Shown in pieces: positions 25,939-33,643 of a stretch of 64,000 nt of DNA (position 1 is its first letter; each line of letters starts with the position of its first letter). The DNA is from Leptospira sp. GIMC2001. Lineage in GTDB: Bacteria > Spirochaetota > Leptospiria > Leptospirales > Leptospiraceae. Both the position numbers and the translations under genes were made by a program. Location: positions 620,001-684,000 of the forward strand of contig NZ_CP115468.1 in the NCBI RefSeq assembly GCF_028462125.1, read 5' to 3'. The notes beneath the pieces are model-generated. The model saw nothing but the letters and a program-made list of their open reading frames with translations. It did not search any database and was not told the origin of the DNA.

Positions 25939-26715
25939 ATGTCTATGAGTAAAAAAGGGAATCCAGTTTTTGATGAATCGCAATCTCGCTTCATAGTGGG
26001 CAAAATTCTCGTAGGATTGTGCTTAACATTTGCATTCAGTTGCTCAATTCCCTTTCCAGAGCTAGATGAATTGGGCTTGCTAATGCTTGCACAGACTCGA
26101 TTGAATCCTGGTTCTTGCAGTACAGATTGTACCTCCGAAACTGGTGATACAGGTTCTGGCAATGGTGCAAGCAGTGAAAACACAAGAAAATATATTTTTG
26201 TAACACAAGGGACGAGCAATGGAAATCTCGGTGGAGTATCTGGTGCGGATACAATTTGTCAGAATGAGAAAAACAATAATTTTGCAAGTCTTCCTGGCGT
26301 GGGCACCGATTACAGAGCATTGATCGTAGATGATACGAATCGTCGAGCCTGTGCAAATGGTAATCCAAACTGTGTTACAACCGCTGGAAACAATATCAAT
26401 TGGGTTCTTCAACCGAATACAGAATACTTTAGATCTACGCCAACAGAAGTTTCACTATTTACAACTAATGCGGCTGGGATTTTTGTTTTCGGAAATTTGA
26501 GCAACCCATTCAACAATACTGCATCTGATAAATGGTGGACGGGTCTAGATTCTGATTGGAGAAGTGCTGGTGATCGTTGCTTAAATTGGTCTGATTTATC
26601 TTCACTGGAACAAGGATCCTACGGAAGTGGAAATGTTACAAATGGTGTTGCTATAGTTGATGCATTTGGTGATGATTGCGATCAGAGCTTACGTCTGTTA
26701 TGCGTTAGAAACTAG
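25939..26715 (+). CDS. DUF1554 lipoprotein (Leptospira type)
   Basis: 258 residues. Extended n-region then lipobox FAFSC (Cys35), an acidic/Gly linker with Cys pairs, and from ~88 the DUF1554 domain: KYIFVTQGTSNGNLGGVSGADTIC, YRALIVDDTNRRAC, WVLQPNTEYFRS, FVFGNLSNPF, KWWTGLDSDWR, CLNW and a final LRLLCVR. DUF1554 is a C-type-lectin-like/collagen-XV-like fold found in many spirochaete lipoproteins. Expected on the outer membrane. It converges on the broken response-regulator gene, overlapping its end by 4 nt. Confidence 0.92.
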   Translation: MSMSKKGNPVFDESQSRFIVGKILVGLCLTFAFSCSIPFPELDELGLLMLAQTRLNPGSCSTDCTSETGDTGSGNGASSENTRKYIFVTQGTSNGNLGGVSGADTICQNEKNNNFASLPGVGTDYRALIVDDTNRRACANGNPNCVTTAGNNINWVLQPNTEYFRSTPTEVSLFTTNAAGIFVFGNLSNPFNNTASDKWWTGLDSDWRSAGDRCLNWSDLSSLEQGSYGSGNVTNGVAIVDAFGDDCDQSLRLLCVRN

Positions 26716-27232
26716 GATAGATTCTTGGATGCAAACAATACAAGTTCGGTAGATTTATGAATCGATAATTTATCCATTATACTCTGTCTATGGATTTTTA
26801 CAGTTTTGGGTTGAATTGATAGTGTATCGGATATTTTCTGATTGTCTTGTCCTTCTCCAATTAACTTGAGAATTTGAATTTCTCTTGCTGTAAGTTTTGT
26901 TAGTAAATCTTTGTCGTTGGGTCTAGTGTCGTATTTGCCTTCAAAATCTTCTTGTTTATTGGAATTCAGTCTCGGGCTCAGATAGTATTTACCTTGAAGA
27001 ACTGATCTTGCTGCATCTAATAAATCACCACCTGCTTCATCTTTTAGAACATAGGCATGAACTCCAATTTTTTTGGCTTCTTTGATGTATTCACTTTGGT
27101 CATGCCTTGATAGGAGAATGATTTTGAGATTGGGAATCTTGATTCGTAATTCTCTAGCTAAGTCCAGTCCAGATTTACCTGGTAAAGAAATATCTAGCAC
27201 TATGACATCAGGAATTTTTTTGGAGCTAGACT
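26712..27232 (-). pseudogene. Response regulator, C-terminal fragment split by IS256-family element
   Basis: The fragment holds the second half of a REC domain (IPDVIVLDISLPGKSGLDLARELR with the phospho-Asp, IILLSRHDQ, HAYVLKDEAG) and a complete LuxR-type helix-turn-helix (LTAREIQILKLIGEGQDNQKISDTLSIQPKTVKIHR). The missing REC start with the acidic pair lies across the insertion at 28591-28758. An open frame continues into the IS to an in-frame ATG at 27386, so a chimeric N-terminally altered protein could be made, but it would lack the acidic pair and strand 1, so normal phosphorylation is not expected. Confidence 0.93.
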
Positions 27233-27251
27233 CAAAAACCGTTAGGAATTG
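27233..27251. repeat. Left terminal inverted repeat of the IS256-family element
   Basis: CAAAAACCGTTAGGAATTG. Its outer 13 bases (CAAAAACCGTTAG) match the complement of the right end exactly, then one mismatch, then AAT. Outside bases GACT versus GTCC are partly similar, so the true tip could be 1-4 bases further out. Confidence 0.85.
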
Positions 27252-27313
27252 AAAAAAGCGGAACCCGTCCATAATATAGTTTTGGACAACAAAATCATAA
27301 AGGGGTTCCACCA

Positions 27314-28570
27314 ATGAAAAATAAAAACACAACCACATCGAATAGTCAATCGAATATTGATAGTTTTCGATCTTTTTTAAAATCAAACATAGAAACTGAA
27401 ATCCGAAAAAAATCCTTAGAATTTATCCAAGAGATCATGGAAGAGGAAATCGAAGCCCTATGCGGAAAAAGATTTAGCCGTAAAGTAGAAGAAAGTCTAG
27501 CATATCGTGCAGGTTCAGAGAATGTTTTTGTTCCAATATTGGGTCAGAAACATAAAATCAAAAAACCAAGAGTCAGAAAATCTGGACAAGAAGTTTTACT
27601 AGAAAGCTATGCAAATTTAAAATCCGAAGCAGATCTTGGAGAAATTGTTTTCAAACTGATGGTATCTGGTCTAACGACACGGCGATTTAGAGAATGCTTG
27701 AAAGATGTATCTGAGCAACTTGGAGTTTCAAAATCAAAGATATCCAGAGAATTTGTAAATGCTTCTAGAGCACATTTTAACAAACTGAATACGAGAAAAT
27801 TTCCAGGCAAAGAATTCTTTTCCATTTTCATTGATGGTATTCATGTAGCGGATGAAGTGATAGTAGTTGTATTAGGTGTAGATAAAGAAGGACACAAGCA
27901 TTTTTTGTCGGTGGTACAAGGCTCAAGTGAACATTCTGAAATAGTATTATCTGCTTTAAGGAAACTACAAGATCGTGAAATTTCACTTACTGAACGGGTT
28001 TTGGTTGTCTCAGATGGTTCAAAAGGAATTGAGAAAGGCATTAAGCAATACTTTGGTGAAAACTATGATCACCAAAGGTGTATTTTACATAAAATGAGAA
28101 ATATAAAAGCGTGCTTGCCCAAAGAATATCATGATGAATTTCAAATTGAATATAAAGCAATTTTCAATTTGAATGAATACTCGAAGGCTAAAGAATCTTT
28201 GAAAGCAATGGAACATTGGTTAGGGAATATCAGTGAAACAGCTAAGATGAGTCTGTTAGAAGGTCAAGACAATCTATTGACTTGTCATAGAATCCAATTA
28301 CCAATCGAAATTCGAAAAACATTTCAATCAACGAATCCCATTGATTCAGCCTTTTCACATCCAAGATTTCAAATGAACCGAGTAAAAAGGTGGCGTAAAA
28401 ATCGAGACATGACAACACGATGGACAGCAGCTCTCCTATATGCACAAGAGCTTCATTTCAGAAAAGTAAAAGGATACAAAGAAATAGAAAAATTTCTATC
28501 CAATTATTTAGCCAATAAAAAAGTAATTGAAGAAAACTTTACAGAGATGAATATATCTTTATCCGCCTAA
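27314..28570 (+). CDS. IS256-family (Mutator-type) transposase
   Basis: 418 residues, intact. Mutator-type landmarks: N-terminal EEEIEALCGKR and YRAG, then FIDGIHV (Asp174), VVSDGSKGIEKGI (Asp234), HQRCILHKMRNI (the C/H motif), and STNPIDSAFSHPRFQMNRVKRWR. In IS256 the third catalytic residue is a Glu in the equivalent TN-x-I-E position about 108 residues after the second Asp; here this is Asp344 (TNPIDS). AAGGGG precedes the ATG. Cut-and-paste/copy-out transposition via a DDE-type fold is the family role; activity of this copy is uncertain. It is antisense to the gene it interrupts. Confidence 0.95.
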   Translation: MKNKNTTTSNSQSNIDSFRSFLKSNIETEIRKKSLEFIQEIMEEEIEALCGKRFSRKVEESLAYRAGSENVFVPILGQKHKIKKPRVRKSGQEVLLESYANLKSEADLGEIVFKLMVSGLTTRRFRECLKDVSEQLGVSKSKISREFVNASRAHFNKLNTRKFPGKEFFSIFIDGIHVADEVIVVVLGVDKEGHKHFLSVVQGSSEHSEIVLSALRKLQDREISLTERVLVVSDGSKGIEKGIKQYFGENYDHQRCILHKMRNIKACLPKEYHDEFQIEYKAIFNLNEYSKAKESLKAMEHWLGNISETAKMSLLEGQDNLLTCHRIQLPIEIRKTFQSTNPIDSAFSHPRFQMNRVKRWRKNRDMTTRWTAALLYAQELHFRKVKGYKEIEKFLSNYLANKKVIEENFTEMNISLSA

Positions 28571-28590
28571 TTGATTTCTAACGGTTTTTG
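28571..28590. repeat. Right terminal inverted repeat of the IS256-family element
   Basis: TTGATTTCTAACGGTTTTTG, the imperfect complement of the left end. It begins immediately after the transposase stop codon (TAA at 28568-28570), so the gene runs essentially to the element's edge. Confidence 0.85.
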
Positions 28591-28758
28591 GGACAATCTC
28601 ATTTTTTTGATTAGTGCGGGCATTGCTTCTTCTGCGTCACCCGCTTGTCCGATAATTTCAAAATCTTTTGTGGATTGAAATATTAGAGCAAGTCCTTCTC
28701 TTAGAATTTTGTGATCATCAACAAGGAAAACTTTCTTTTTCGCGATGTCTTCAGGCAT
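28591..28758 (-). pseudogene. Response regulator, N-terminal fragment split by IS256-family element
   Basis: Begins with ATG at 28758, overlapping the kinase stop by 8 nt, and reads KKKVFLVDDHKILREGLALIF (REC strand 1 with the Asp-Asp-His pocket), then GQAGDAEEAMPALIKK. The frame enters the IS end and stops after PLEIN at 28567. It lacks the phospho-Asp and the DNA-binding domain, which are found in the 26712-27232 fragment. No product function is expected except perhaps a truncated ~57-residue peptide. Confidence 0.93.
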
Positions 28759-29710
28759 GAGTTGTATTTTTTCTTAGAAGGGAAATTTTTATTTCTGTAC
28801 CTTTATTGAAATTGGAAGTCAGCTGGAATATTCCATTCAAGTTCTCACATCTTTTCTTCATATTTTCTAAACCAAATCCTTGCGGTATGGAAGCAAGTTT
28901 TGTTGTATCAAATCCTTTCCCATTGTCTCTAAGAACAAGTTCAAGCGATTTAGTATTCGATAAAATGCTAATGGTAACTTTTGTCGCCTGAGCATGCCTG
29001 GTGATATTAGTACAAGCTTCTTGGATAATTCGATACATTTCTAATTTAACTTCGTCAGATATTGGATTCTTGATACTTTCTTTTATCGTAACCTTCTCAT
29101 CAATAAATAATTGATTCACTAGATCGCGGACTGCGGGAACCAACCCTAAGTGTTGTATATGAGATGGATACAAATTAGAATAAATGGATCTCAATTCTTG
29201 GCTTGCTCTGTCAATAAGTTCTAAACCTGATTCCATACGTCCTGATTGAAAATGAATTTTTGCAGCTAAGATTGTCTGTCCAACAGAGTCATGTAGATCC
29301 TGTCCGATTTTCTGCCTTTCTTTTTCTTGAAGATTTATCAATCTTCCATGCAGTGATGCGACTTTTTTTTCTAATTTCTTTTTCTCAGATATATCCCGTA
29401 AAATCACGAGGGTTTCATTGCCTGCAGGCAATAAACTATAGCCATAAGTTTTGGAACCTAATTGGAATTCTTTGTTCTGAACTTCGTGCTCTTTTGCAAG
29501 AAGTCGATTGTTTTCAAAATCTTTTTTCCATGTTCCTCTTATCTTGAGTAAATCAACAAATGGGATTCCGATTGGATAGATTATCTTTGGAAATTCTTTT
29601 CGAAAACTCAGATTTGTAAAAACAACTCTTCCGAGTCCGTCCATAGAAACCAAAGGCGATAGGCTGGATACCAATTGGCTTAGATAATGAGAAGATTTTT
29701 TCATCTGCAT
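28751..29710 (-). CDS. NarL/DegS-type sensor histidine kinase, partner lost by IS insertion
   Basis: About 319-321 residues, no membrane helices. A PAS-like N-terminal domain (~10-110: GLGRVVFTNLSFRKEF, ETLVILRDISEKKK), a coiled-coil, then a HisKA_3 dimerisation/phosphoacceptor region with ERQKIGQDLHDSVGQ (His ~142) and a HATPase with N-box EACTNITRHAQA and G-box DNGKGFD...GFGLENMKKR. A soluble kinase of the NarX/DegS class, sensing an intracellular signal. Start unclear: TTG 29716, ATG 29710 or ATG 29704, none with a ribosome site. Its response regulator is the broken gene immediately downstream. Confidence 0.9.
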   Translation of the reverse strand: MQMKKSSHYLSQLVSSLSPLVSMDGLGRVVFTNLSFRKEFPKIIYPIGIPFVDLLKIRGTWKKDFENNRLLAKEHEVQNKEFQLGSKTYGYSLLPAGNETLVILRDISEKKKLEKKVASLHGRLINLQEKERQKIGQDLHDSVGQTILAAKIHFQSGRMESGLELIDRASQELRSIYSNLYPSHIQHLGLVPAVRDLVNQLFIDEKVTIKESIKNPISDEVKLEMYRIIQEACTNITRHAQATKVTISILSNTKSLELVLRDNGKGFDTTKLASIPQGFGLENMKKRCENLNGIFQLTSNFNKGTEIKISLLRKNTTHA

Positions 29711-29752
29711 GGACAAATGAAAATTTAGTTAAATGGATATCACAAAACAAGT

Positions 29753-29781
29753 AAAAAATTGCCTTAGAGAAAATCTAAGGC
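29753..29781 (-). terminator. Rho-independent terminator after the LruC-domain gene
   Basis: On the minus strand, stem GCCTTAGA / TCTAAGGC (29761-29781, 8 bp, loop of 5) followed by AATTTTTT (29753-29760). Ends the LruC-domain transcript about 50 nt beyond its stop and separates it from the kinase gene. Confidence 0.85.
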
Positions 29782-29827
29782 TTATAAGAAAAATCGAGAG
29801 TCAATAATAATTTGTTTCCTAACTCAT

Positions 29828-31150
29828 TTACTCGGAATTAAAGAGGGAGAATAAGTAAGTCGACAGTTTTGTTTTGTACCAATCACTGAATATGGTGCCA
29901 GCTGAGGTATACCATTGATTGAAGTTCGGATAAGCTGAATGCATATTTGCTTTTTCCAATGGCCATTCAAACTCACCTGGAACAAGAAATGCCCAAGGAA
30001 AACCTGCAGGATCGAGATACTGATCCGTTCCATCTGCGTTTTTATAGAGCCCTAAGAAATGAACTTCTAACTTAGTATTTTGAACATAAATATACAAATC
30101 GTACGGTGCTTTACCTAATGTTAGAAGAGGAACTGGTTCGTCGAGTATCAGTTCCCAAGTCGCGGTGTCGCCTTCGGTAAATGTTTGAGAAGCATCTGTA
30201 TTGGATTGAGTGATTGTTGTATTGCTTGATGGCAATAAATTAATGACATCTTGTGAGTTCAATCTCTTGGATTCTTCGAAATAGACATCACCATTTGGTT
30301 TAGACCTTCTTAAAGTATAATCCCCAGCTACCACAGATGGCAGCCGGAGATTGAGTGTATGATTGTAGCCAGCTCCCTTGGCAACATGTGTATATTCTCC
30401 TCGGATTCGAACGACCTTACCTTCTTTATTTAAATCTTCTTCGTTTATAACACGAATAACATAATCATTGAAATCTGCATCTCCTTGCTTAGGATATAAA
30501 TCTTCATAAGCAATGGTATAATAGGATTCAGAAGGAATCCGAATTTTCGTTGCTCGATTTGGATCTTCTGGGTAATCATCGAGATCGTTTGGTACAGAAT
30601 CGGAATCTAAATCTGGATTTGCGATTTGTTCAATTTGGTTGATCCAGATGTAGACATCACGATTTATTTCCAAGACATTCTGCAGATCCACTTCAATAAA
30701 ATATTGAGTTCCCATATAAATAACTTCCAACATCACTTTCGGTTCAGCTCTATTATTTATGGTAAAACTTCCCGTTACAGCACCTGATTCGTCGGTTACA
30801 GCTCGAAAAATTACAGTTTGTACGTTATCTGGATTTAAGTTTCTTACTTGAACGAGGAGTCCATTTACTGGGTTATTCGGATCTTTTACCACTACTCGAA
30901 TTGGAAAAGTTGTTGTATTCTCAAAAAGAAAATCAACAGGACCATTGATATCAAGAATGTCCATACTAAATGGCACAGTAACTGGATCAGTATCATCAGG
31001 TTCCGATAAAGGAGGATCAGTACCTTCTTCAACTGGTGCAACAGGCTGAAAAAGCGTAACTAGCCAAGCGTAATTTTCGTCCTCTTGAGTCGCACATGAG
31101 CTAAATAGAAGTCCAACAAAAAGAATGATAAGGGTTTTATTTTTATTCAT
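29828..31150 (-). CDS. LruC-domain lipoprotein
   Basis: 440 residues. Lipobox LLFSSC (Cys19), acidic linker (~25-60), an Ig-like region (~60-190), a short Ca-binding-type DLDSDSVPNDLDDYPEDPNRA, then the LruC domain (DUF4842-like): YYTIAYEDLYPKQGDADFNDYVIRV through LHFLG and FPWAFLVPGEFEWPLE near the C-terminus. Named after a Leptospira uveitis-associated lipoprotein; similar domains occur in many bacterial surface proteins. Outer-membrane location likely. Divergent from the cyclase operon with a small palindrome between. Confidence 0.92.
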   Translation of the reverse strand: MNKNKTLIILFVGLLFSSCATQEDENYAWLVTLFQPVAPVEEGTDPPLSEPDDTDPVTVPFSMDILDINGPVDFLFENTTTFPIRVVVKDPNNPVNGLLVQVRNLNPDNVQTVIFRAVTDESGAVTGSFTINNRAEPKVMLEVIYMGTQYFIEVDLQNVLEINRDVYIWINQIEQIANPDLDSDSVPNDLDDYPEDPNRATKIRIPSESYYTIAYEDLYPKQGDADFNDYVIRVINEEDLNKEGKVVRIRGEYTHVAKGAGYNHTLNLRLPSVVAGDYTLRRSKPNGDVYFEESKRLNSQDVINLLPSSNTTITQSNTDASQTFTEGDTATWELILDEPVPLLTLGKAPYDLYIYVQNTKLEVHFLGLYKNADGTDQYLDPAGFPWAFLVPGEFEWPLEKANMHSAYPNFNQWYTSAGTIFSDWYKTKLSTYLFSLFNSE

Positions 31151-31199
31151 GATTCTGATTCCCGATGCTTAGTATGACTCAACTTTTGAAAACAAGCAA

Positions 31200-31215
31200 T
31201 AGGCCAAAAGGCCTA
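31200..31215. promoter_or_regulatory. Palindrome between divergent lipoprotein and cyclase genes
   Basis: TAGGCC-AAAA-GGCCTA, perfect 6-bp arms with a 4-nt spacer, in the 129-bp divergent gap. No T-tract, so more like an operator dyad than a terminator. Confidence 0.45.
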
Positions 31216-31279
31216 GATAAATTGATTTTGGATAAAAAAATCGTAGATTCTCTAGTAAATAATTAGTGTACTGATTCTA

Positions 31280-33643
31280 ATGTCTTATACGGATTTATAC
31301 TTTCCTTCGGGTGCCAAACTCACGATTAATTTTTTAAATCTAGAGGATAATGAAAAGATTGTTGAATCGATCATTCAATTATCAGATTCTCAAGATTATG
31401 CGGATGTTTTTTTTCTATTTCCAACGAAACATACTGATAGAAGTTTTTTGTTGGGACTGCCCGCCGAATTCAAAGAGAAAAAGAGAAAATTTTTTCCAGT
31501 TGATTGTAGGAGATTTGATGCTCATGATTTCTTATATTTTAAGAAGTTATCAGTGTATATGCGAAGGAAATCCGAAGAAGGACATATCCTGTTCATTGTT
31601 CCCGAGCAAGAGAGTAATAAACTTGATCAGATTCTTCCATTATTATTCCTCCGCCCACTTCATAATAGTCCTGAACCAATAATTTTCCAAACACTAGGAC
31701 GACGTGAGCTGACCAAGTCAGATCAGCTTGCTTGCGAATATTTGCATTATCTAAATCCGAGATATACTGTTCCAACACGATTCAAGAAAATAAATTCTGA
31801 AATTCGAACGACTGTAAATAAGCCCAGTAAATATTCTATTCGATTTAAATTATTAGGAATTACTACCTTTATACTTACTGTGTCGATTTCAGGAATGATC
31901 TGGCTTGCTTCTTTATTTTTTAAAGAAACCACTTCGGTAATGATTCAAGAATACAATCTCAATCTTTCTCGCTTAATCGGGGATGTTATCGAATCCGATA
32001 TTAAGAATCTAATCTATAGAGCTGAATTATTCTCCGAAGTTATAAAAAGAAATCGAAGTACAATTAGCCAAGAGGAAAAAGTCAGCGAGTTTTTTGCTGA
32101 GAATCCTTCTGTTGTATATTTCTTCAATCGCAACAATGACCTAGATTCAGGTGAGATAGGATTTTTCAATCCTTTACATGCTCAAGATAATGCGATAAAA
32201 TTAGAGAATATAAAAGAAATCCTTAGCAATAATGAAAAGATCGTTTCTAAATCACAATTGGGTGTCCCAGTGATTCAAAATGTAACTAATCTTGTGGATG
32301 GTTTTCCGTTACTTGTTCTGGTTCTACCTATTGAAAAAAATTCCAAGAATACTATTTTCTTGTTTGTTACTCCAGGATATTTCTTAAAGTCCTTACAATC
32401 TTCAAGGCAAGGTGATTTTTTCCAATTGTATCTTGTAGATTCTCTCGGTAAATTAATTCTTTCCACGGATGAACTTGTTCAAGTCTCTGAGTTACCGATA
32501 GTATCAAAAATGCTAGTATCCGGAATTGACAATGGTTCACAGCGATTCAAATTCCAAGAAAAAAGTTACTTGGGATCATTTAGAATTCTAAGCAACTTTG
32601 GATTAGGTGTAATATCCTCTGTGCCAGAAGATCGTGCGTTTGAAGCTGTCTATAGAATTCAAAGACAGAATGTCCTTCTTCTCATTATGATACTCTCAAT
32701 TGCTTTTGTATTTGTGTATCTTTTTTCTAAAACTTTGAGTATTCCTATCATTCGTCTAGTTGAAGCGACGAGAAAAATTGAGTCTGGAGATTATGAAGTT
32801 CAGATTGAACCATCTACCAAAGACGAGATTGGACTACTTACAAATTCTTTTCGATCTATGGCACGAGGATTGTTAGAACGACAGAAAATAAAAGAAGAAT
32901 TCGGGAAATTTGTGAATCCAGAGATTGCTGAACGTGCTCTGAGAGGTGAATTAACGTTAGGTGGAGAGAACAAAGATTGCACCGTGTTTTTTTCGGACAT
33001 CAGAAGTTTTACAGCACTCAGTGAATCTAAGAAACCTGAAGAAGTAGTTGAAATCCTAAATGAATACTTTACAGAAATGGTAGATTGTGTTCATATCACT
33101 GGTGGCGTAGTTGATAAATTTATTGGTGATGCTGTGATGGCTCATTGGGGAGCGATTCTTCCTGAGGTAAATGCAGCAAGAAAGGCTGTTGATTCTGCAC
33201 TTCTCATGCGACTTGCGCTAATTGACCTCAATAAAAGGCTCGAAGAGAAAGGCAACGGAAGAATAAAAATTGGTTGTGGTATCAATAGCGGACCTGTGAT
33301 TGCAGGACAGATTGGATCACAAAAAAGATTGGAATTCACTGTGATCGGTGACACTGTGAATCTTGCATCACGTGTTGAATATCTTAATAAAGAATTTGGA
33401 ACTGATATATTGATCTCAGAATCAACCTATCAAGAATTAGGTGAAGGATACGATTGCCTTCCAATGAAACCAATATTTGTGCGAGGAAAAGAGCGACCTC
33501 AACAAACCTATGCTGTGCTTGGGAAGAAAAATGACGAGAACAGACCTAAAGATCTGATTGAACTTAGAAAATTGGTTGGAATTGATTTTGTGGATTCTTC
33601 CCTAAAGACAGAACAGAATTCCAATGATGAGAAACCAGCATGA
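31280..33643 (+). CDS. Membrane adenylate/guanylate cyclase with sensor region and HAMP domain
   Basis: 787 residues. N-terminal soluble domain (~1-185) of unknown type, membrane helix ~190-213, extracytoplasmic sensor (~214-458), second helix ~460-480, HAMP (~482-535), and a class III cyclase domain (~560-745): TVFFSDIRSFTALSE (metal Asp), GGVVDKFIGDAVMAHWG (second Asp), IGCGINSGPV, FTVIGDTVNLASRVE. Both metal Asp residues are present, so catalysis is likely; cAMP is the usual product in Leptospira but cGMP is possible. Starts the coupled operon 31280-37267 (4-nt overlap to the next gene). Confidence 0.93.
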   Translation: MSYTDLYFPSGAKLTINFLNLEDNEKIVESIIQLSDSQDYADVFFLFPTKHTDRSFLLGLPAEFKEKKRKFFPVDCRRFDAHDFLYFKKLSVYMRRKSEEGHILFIVPEQESNKLDQILPLLFLRPLHNSPEPIIFQTLGRRELTKSDQLACEYLHYLNPRYTVPTRFKKINSEIRTTVNKPSKYSIRFKLLGITTFILTVSISGMIWLASLFFKETTSVMIQEYNLNLSRLIGDVIESDIKNLIYRAELFSEVIKRNRSTISQEEKVSEFFAENPSVVYFFNRNNDLDSGEIGFFNPLHAQDNAIKLENIKEILSNNEKIVSKSQLGVPVIQNVTNLVDGFPLLVLVLPIEKNSKNTIFLFVTPGYFLKSLQSSRQGDFFQLYLVDSLGKLILSTDELVQVSELPIVSKMLVSGIDNGSQRFKFQEKSYLGSFRILSNFGLGVISSVPEDRAFEAVYRIQRQNVLLLIMILSIAFVFVYLFSKTLSIPIIRLVEATRKIESGDYEVQIEPSTKDEIGLLTNSFRSMARGLLERQKIKEEFGKFVNPEIAERALRGELTLGGENKDCTVFFSDIRSFTALSESKKPEEVVEILNEYFTEMVDCVHITGGVVDKFIGDAVMAHWGAILPEVNAARKAVDSALLMRLALIDLNKRLEEKGNGRIKIGCGINSGPVIAGQIGSQKRLEFTVIGDTVNLASRVEYLNKEFGTDILISESTYQELGEGYDCLPMKPIFVRGKERPQQTYAVLGKKNDENRPKDLIELRKLVGIDFVDSSLKTEQNSNDEKPA

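Larger units (their letters stand above)
27233..28590. mobile_element. IS256-family insertion sequence, ~1.36 kb
   Basis: A single transposase gene (27314-28570) is flanked by near-perfect inverted repeats at 27233-27251 and 28571-28590. The element lies inside a NarL-type response regulator whose two halves read in the same minus-strand direction on both sides, which fixes the boundaries to within a few bases. The 8-9 bp direct target duplication normal for IS256 elements is not visible. Confidence 0.92.
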
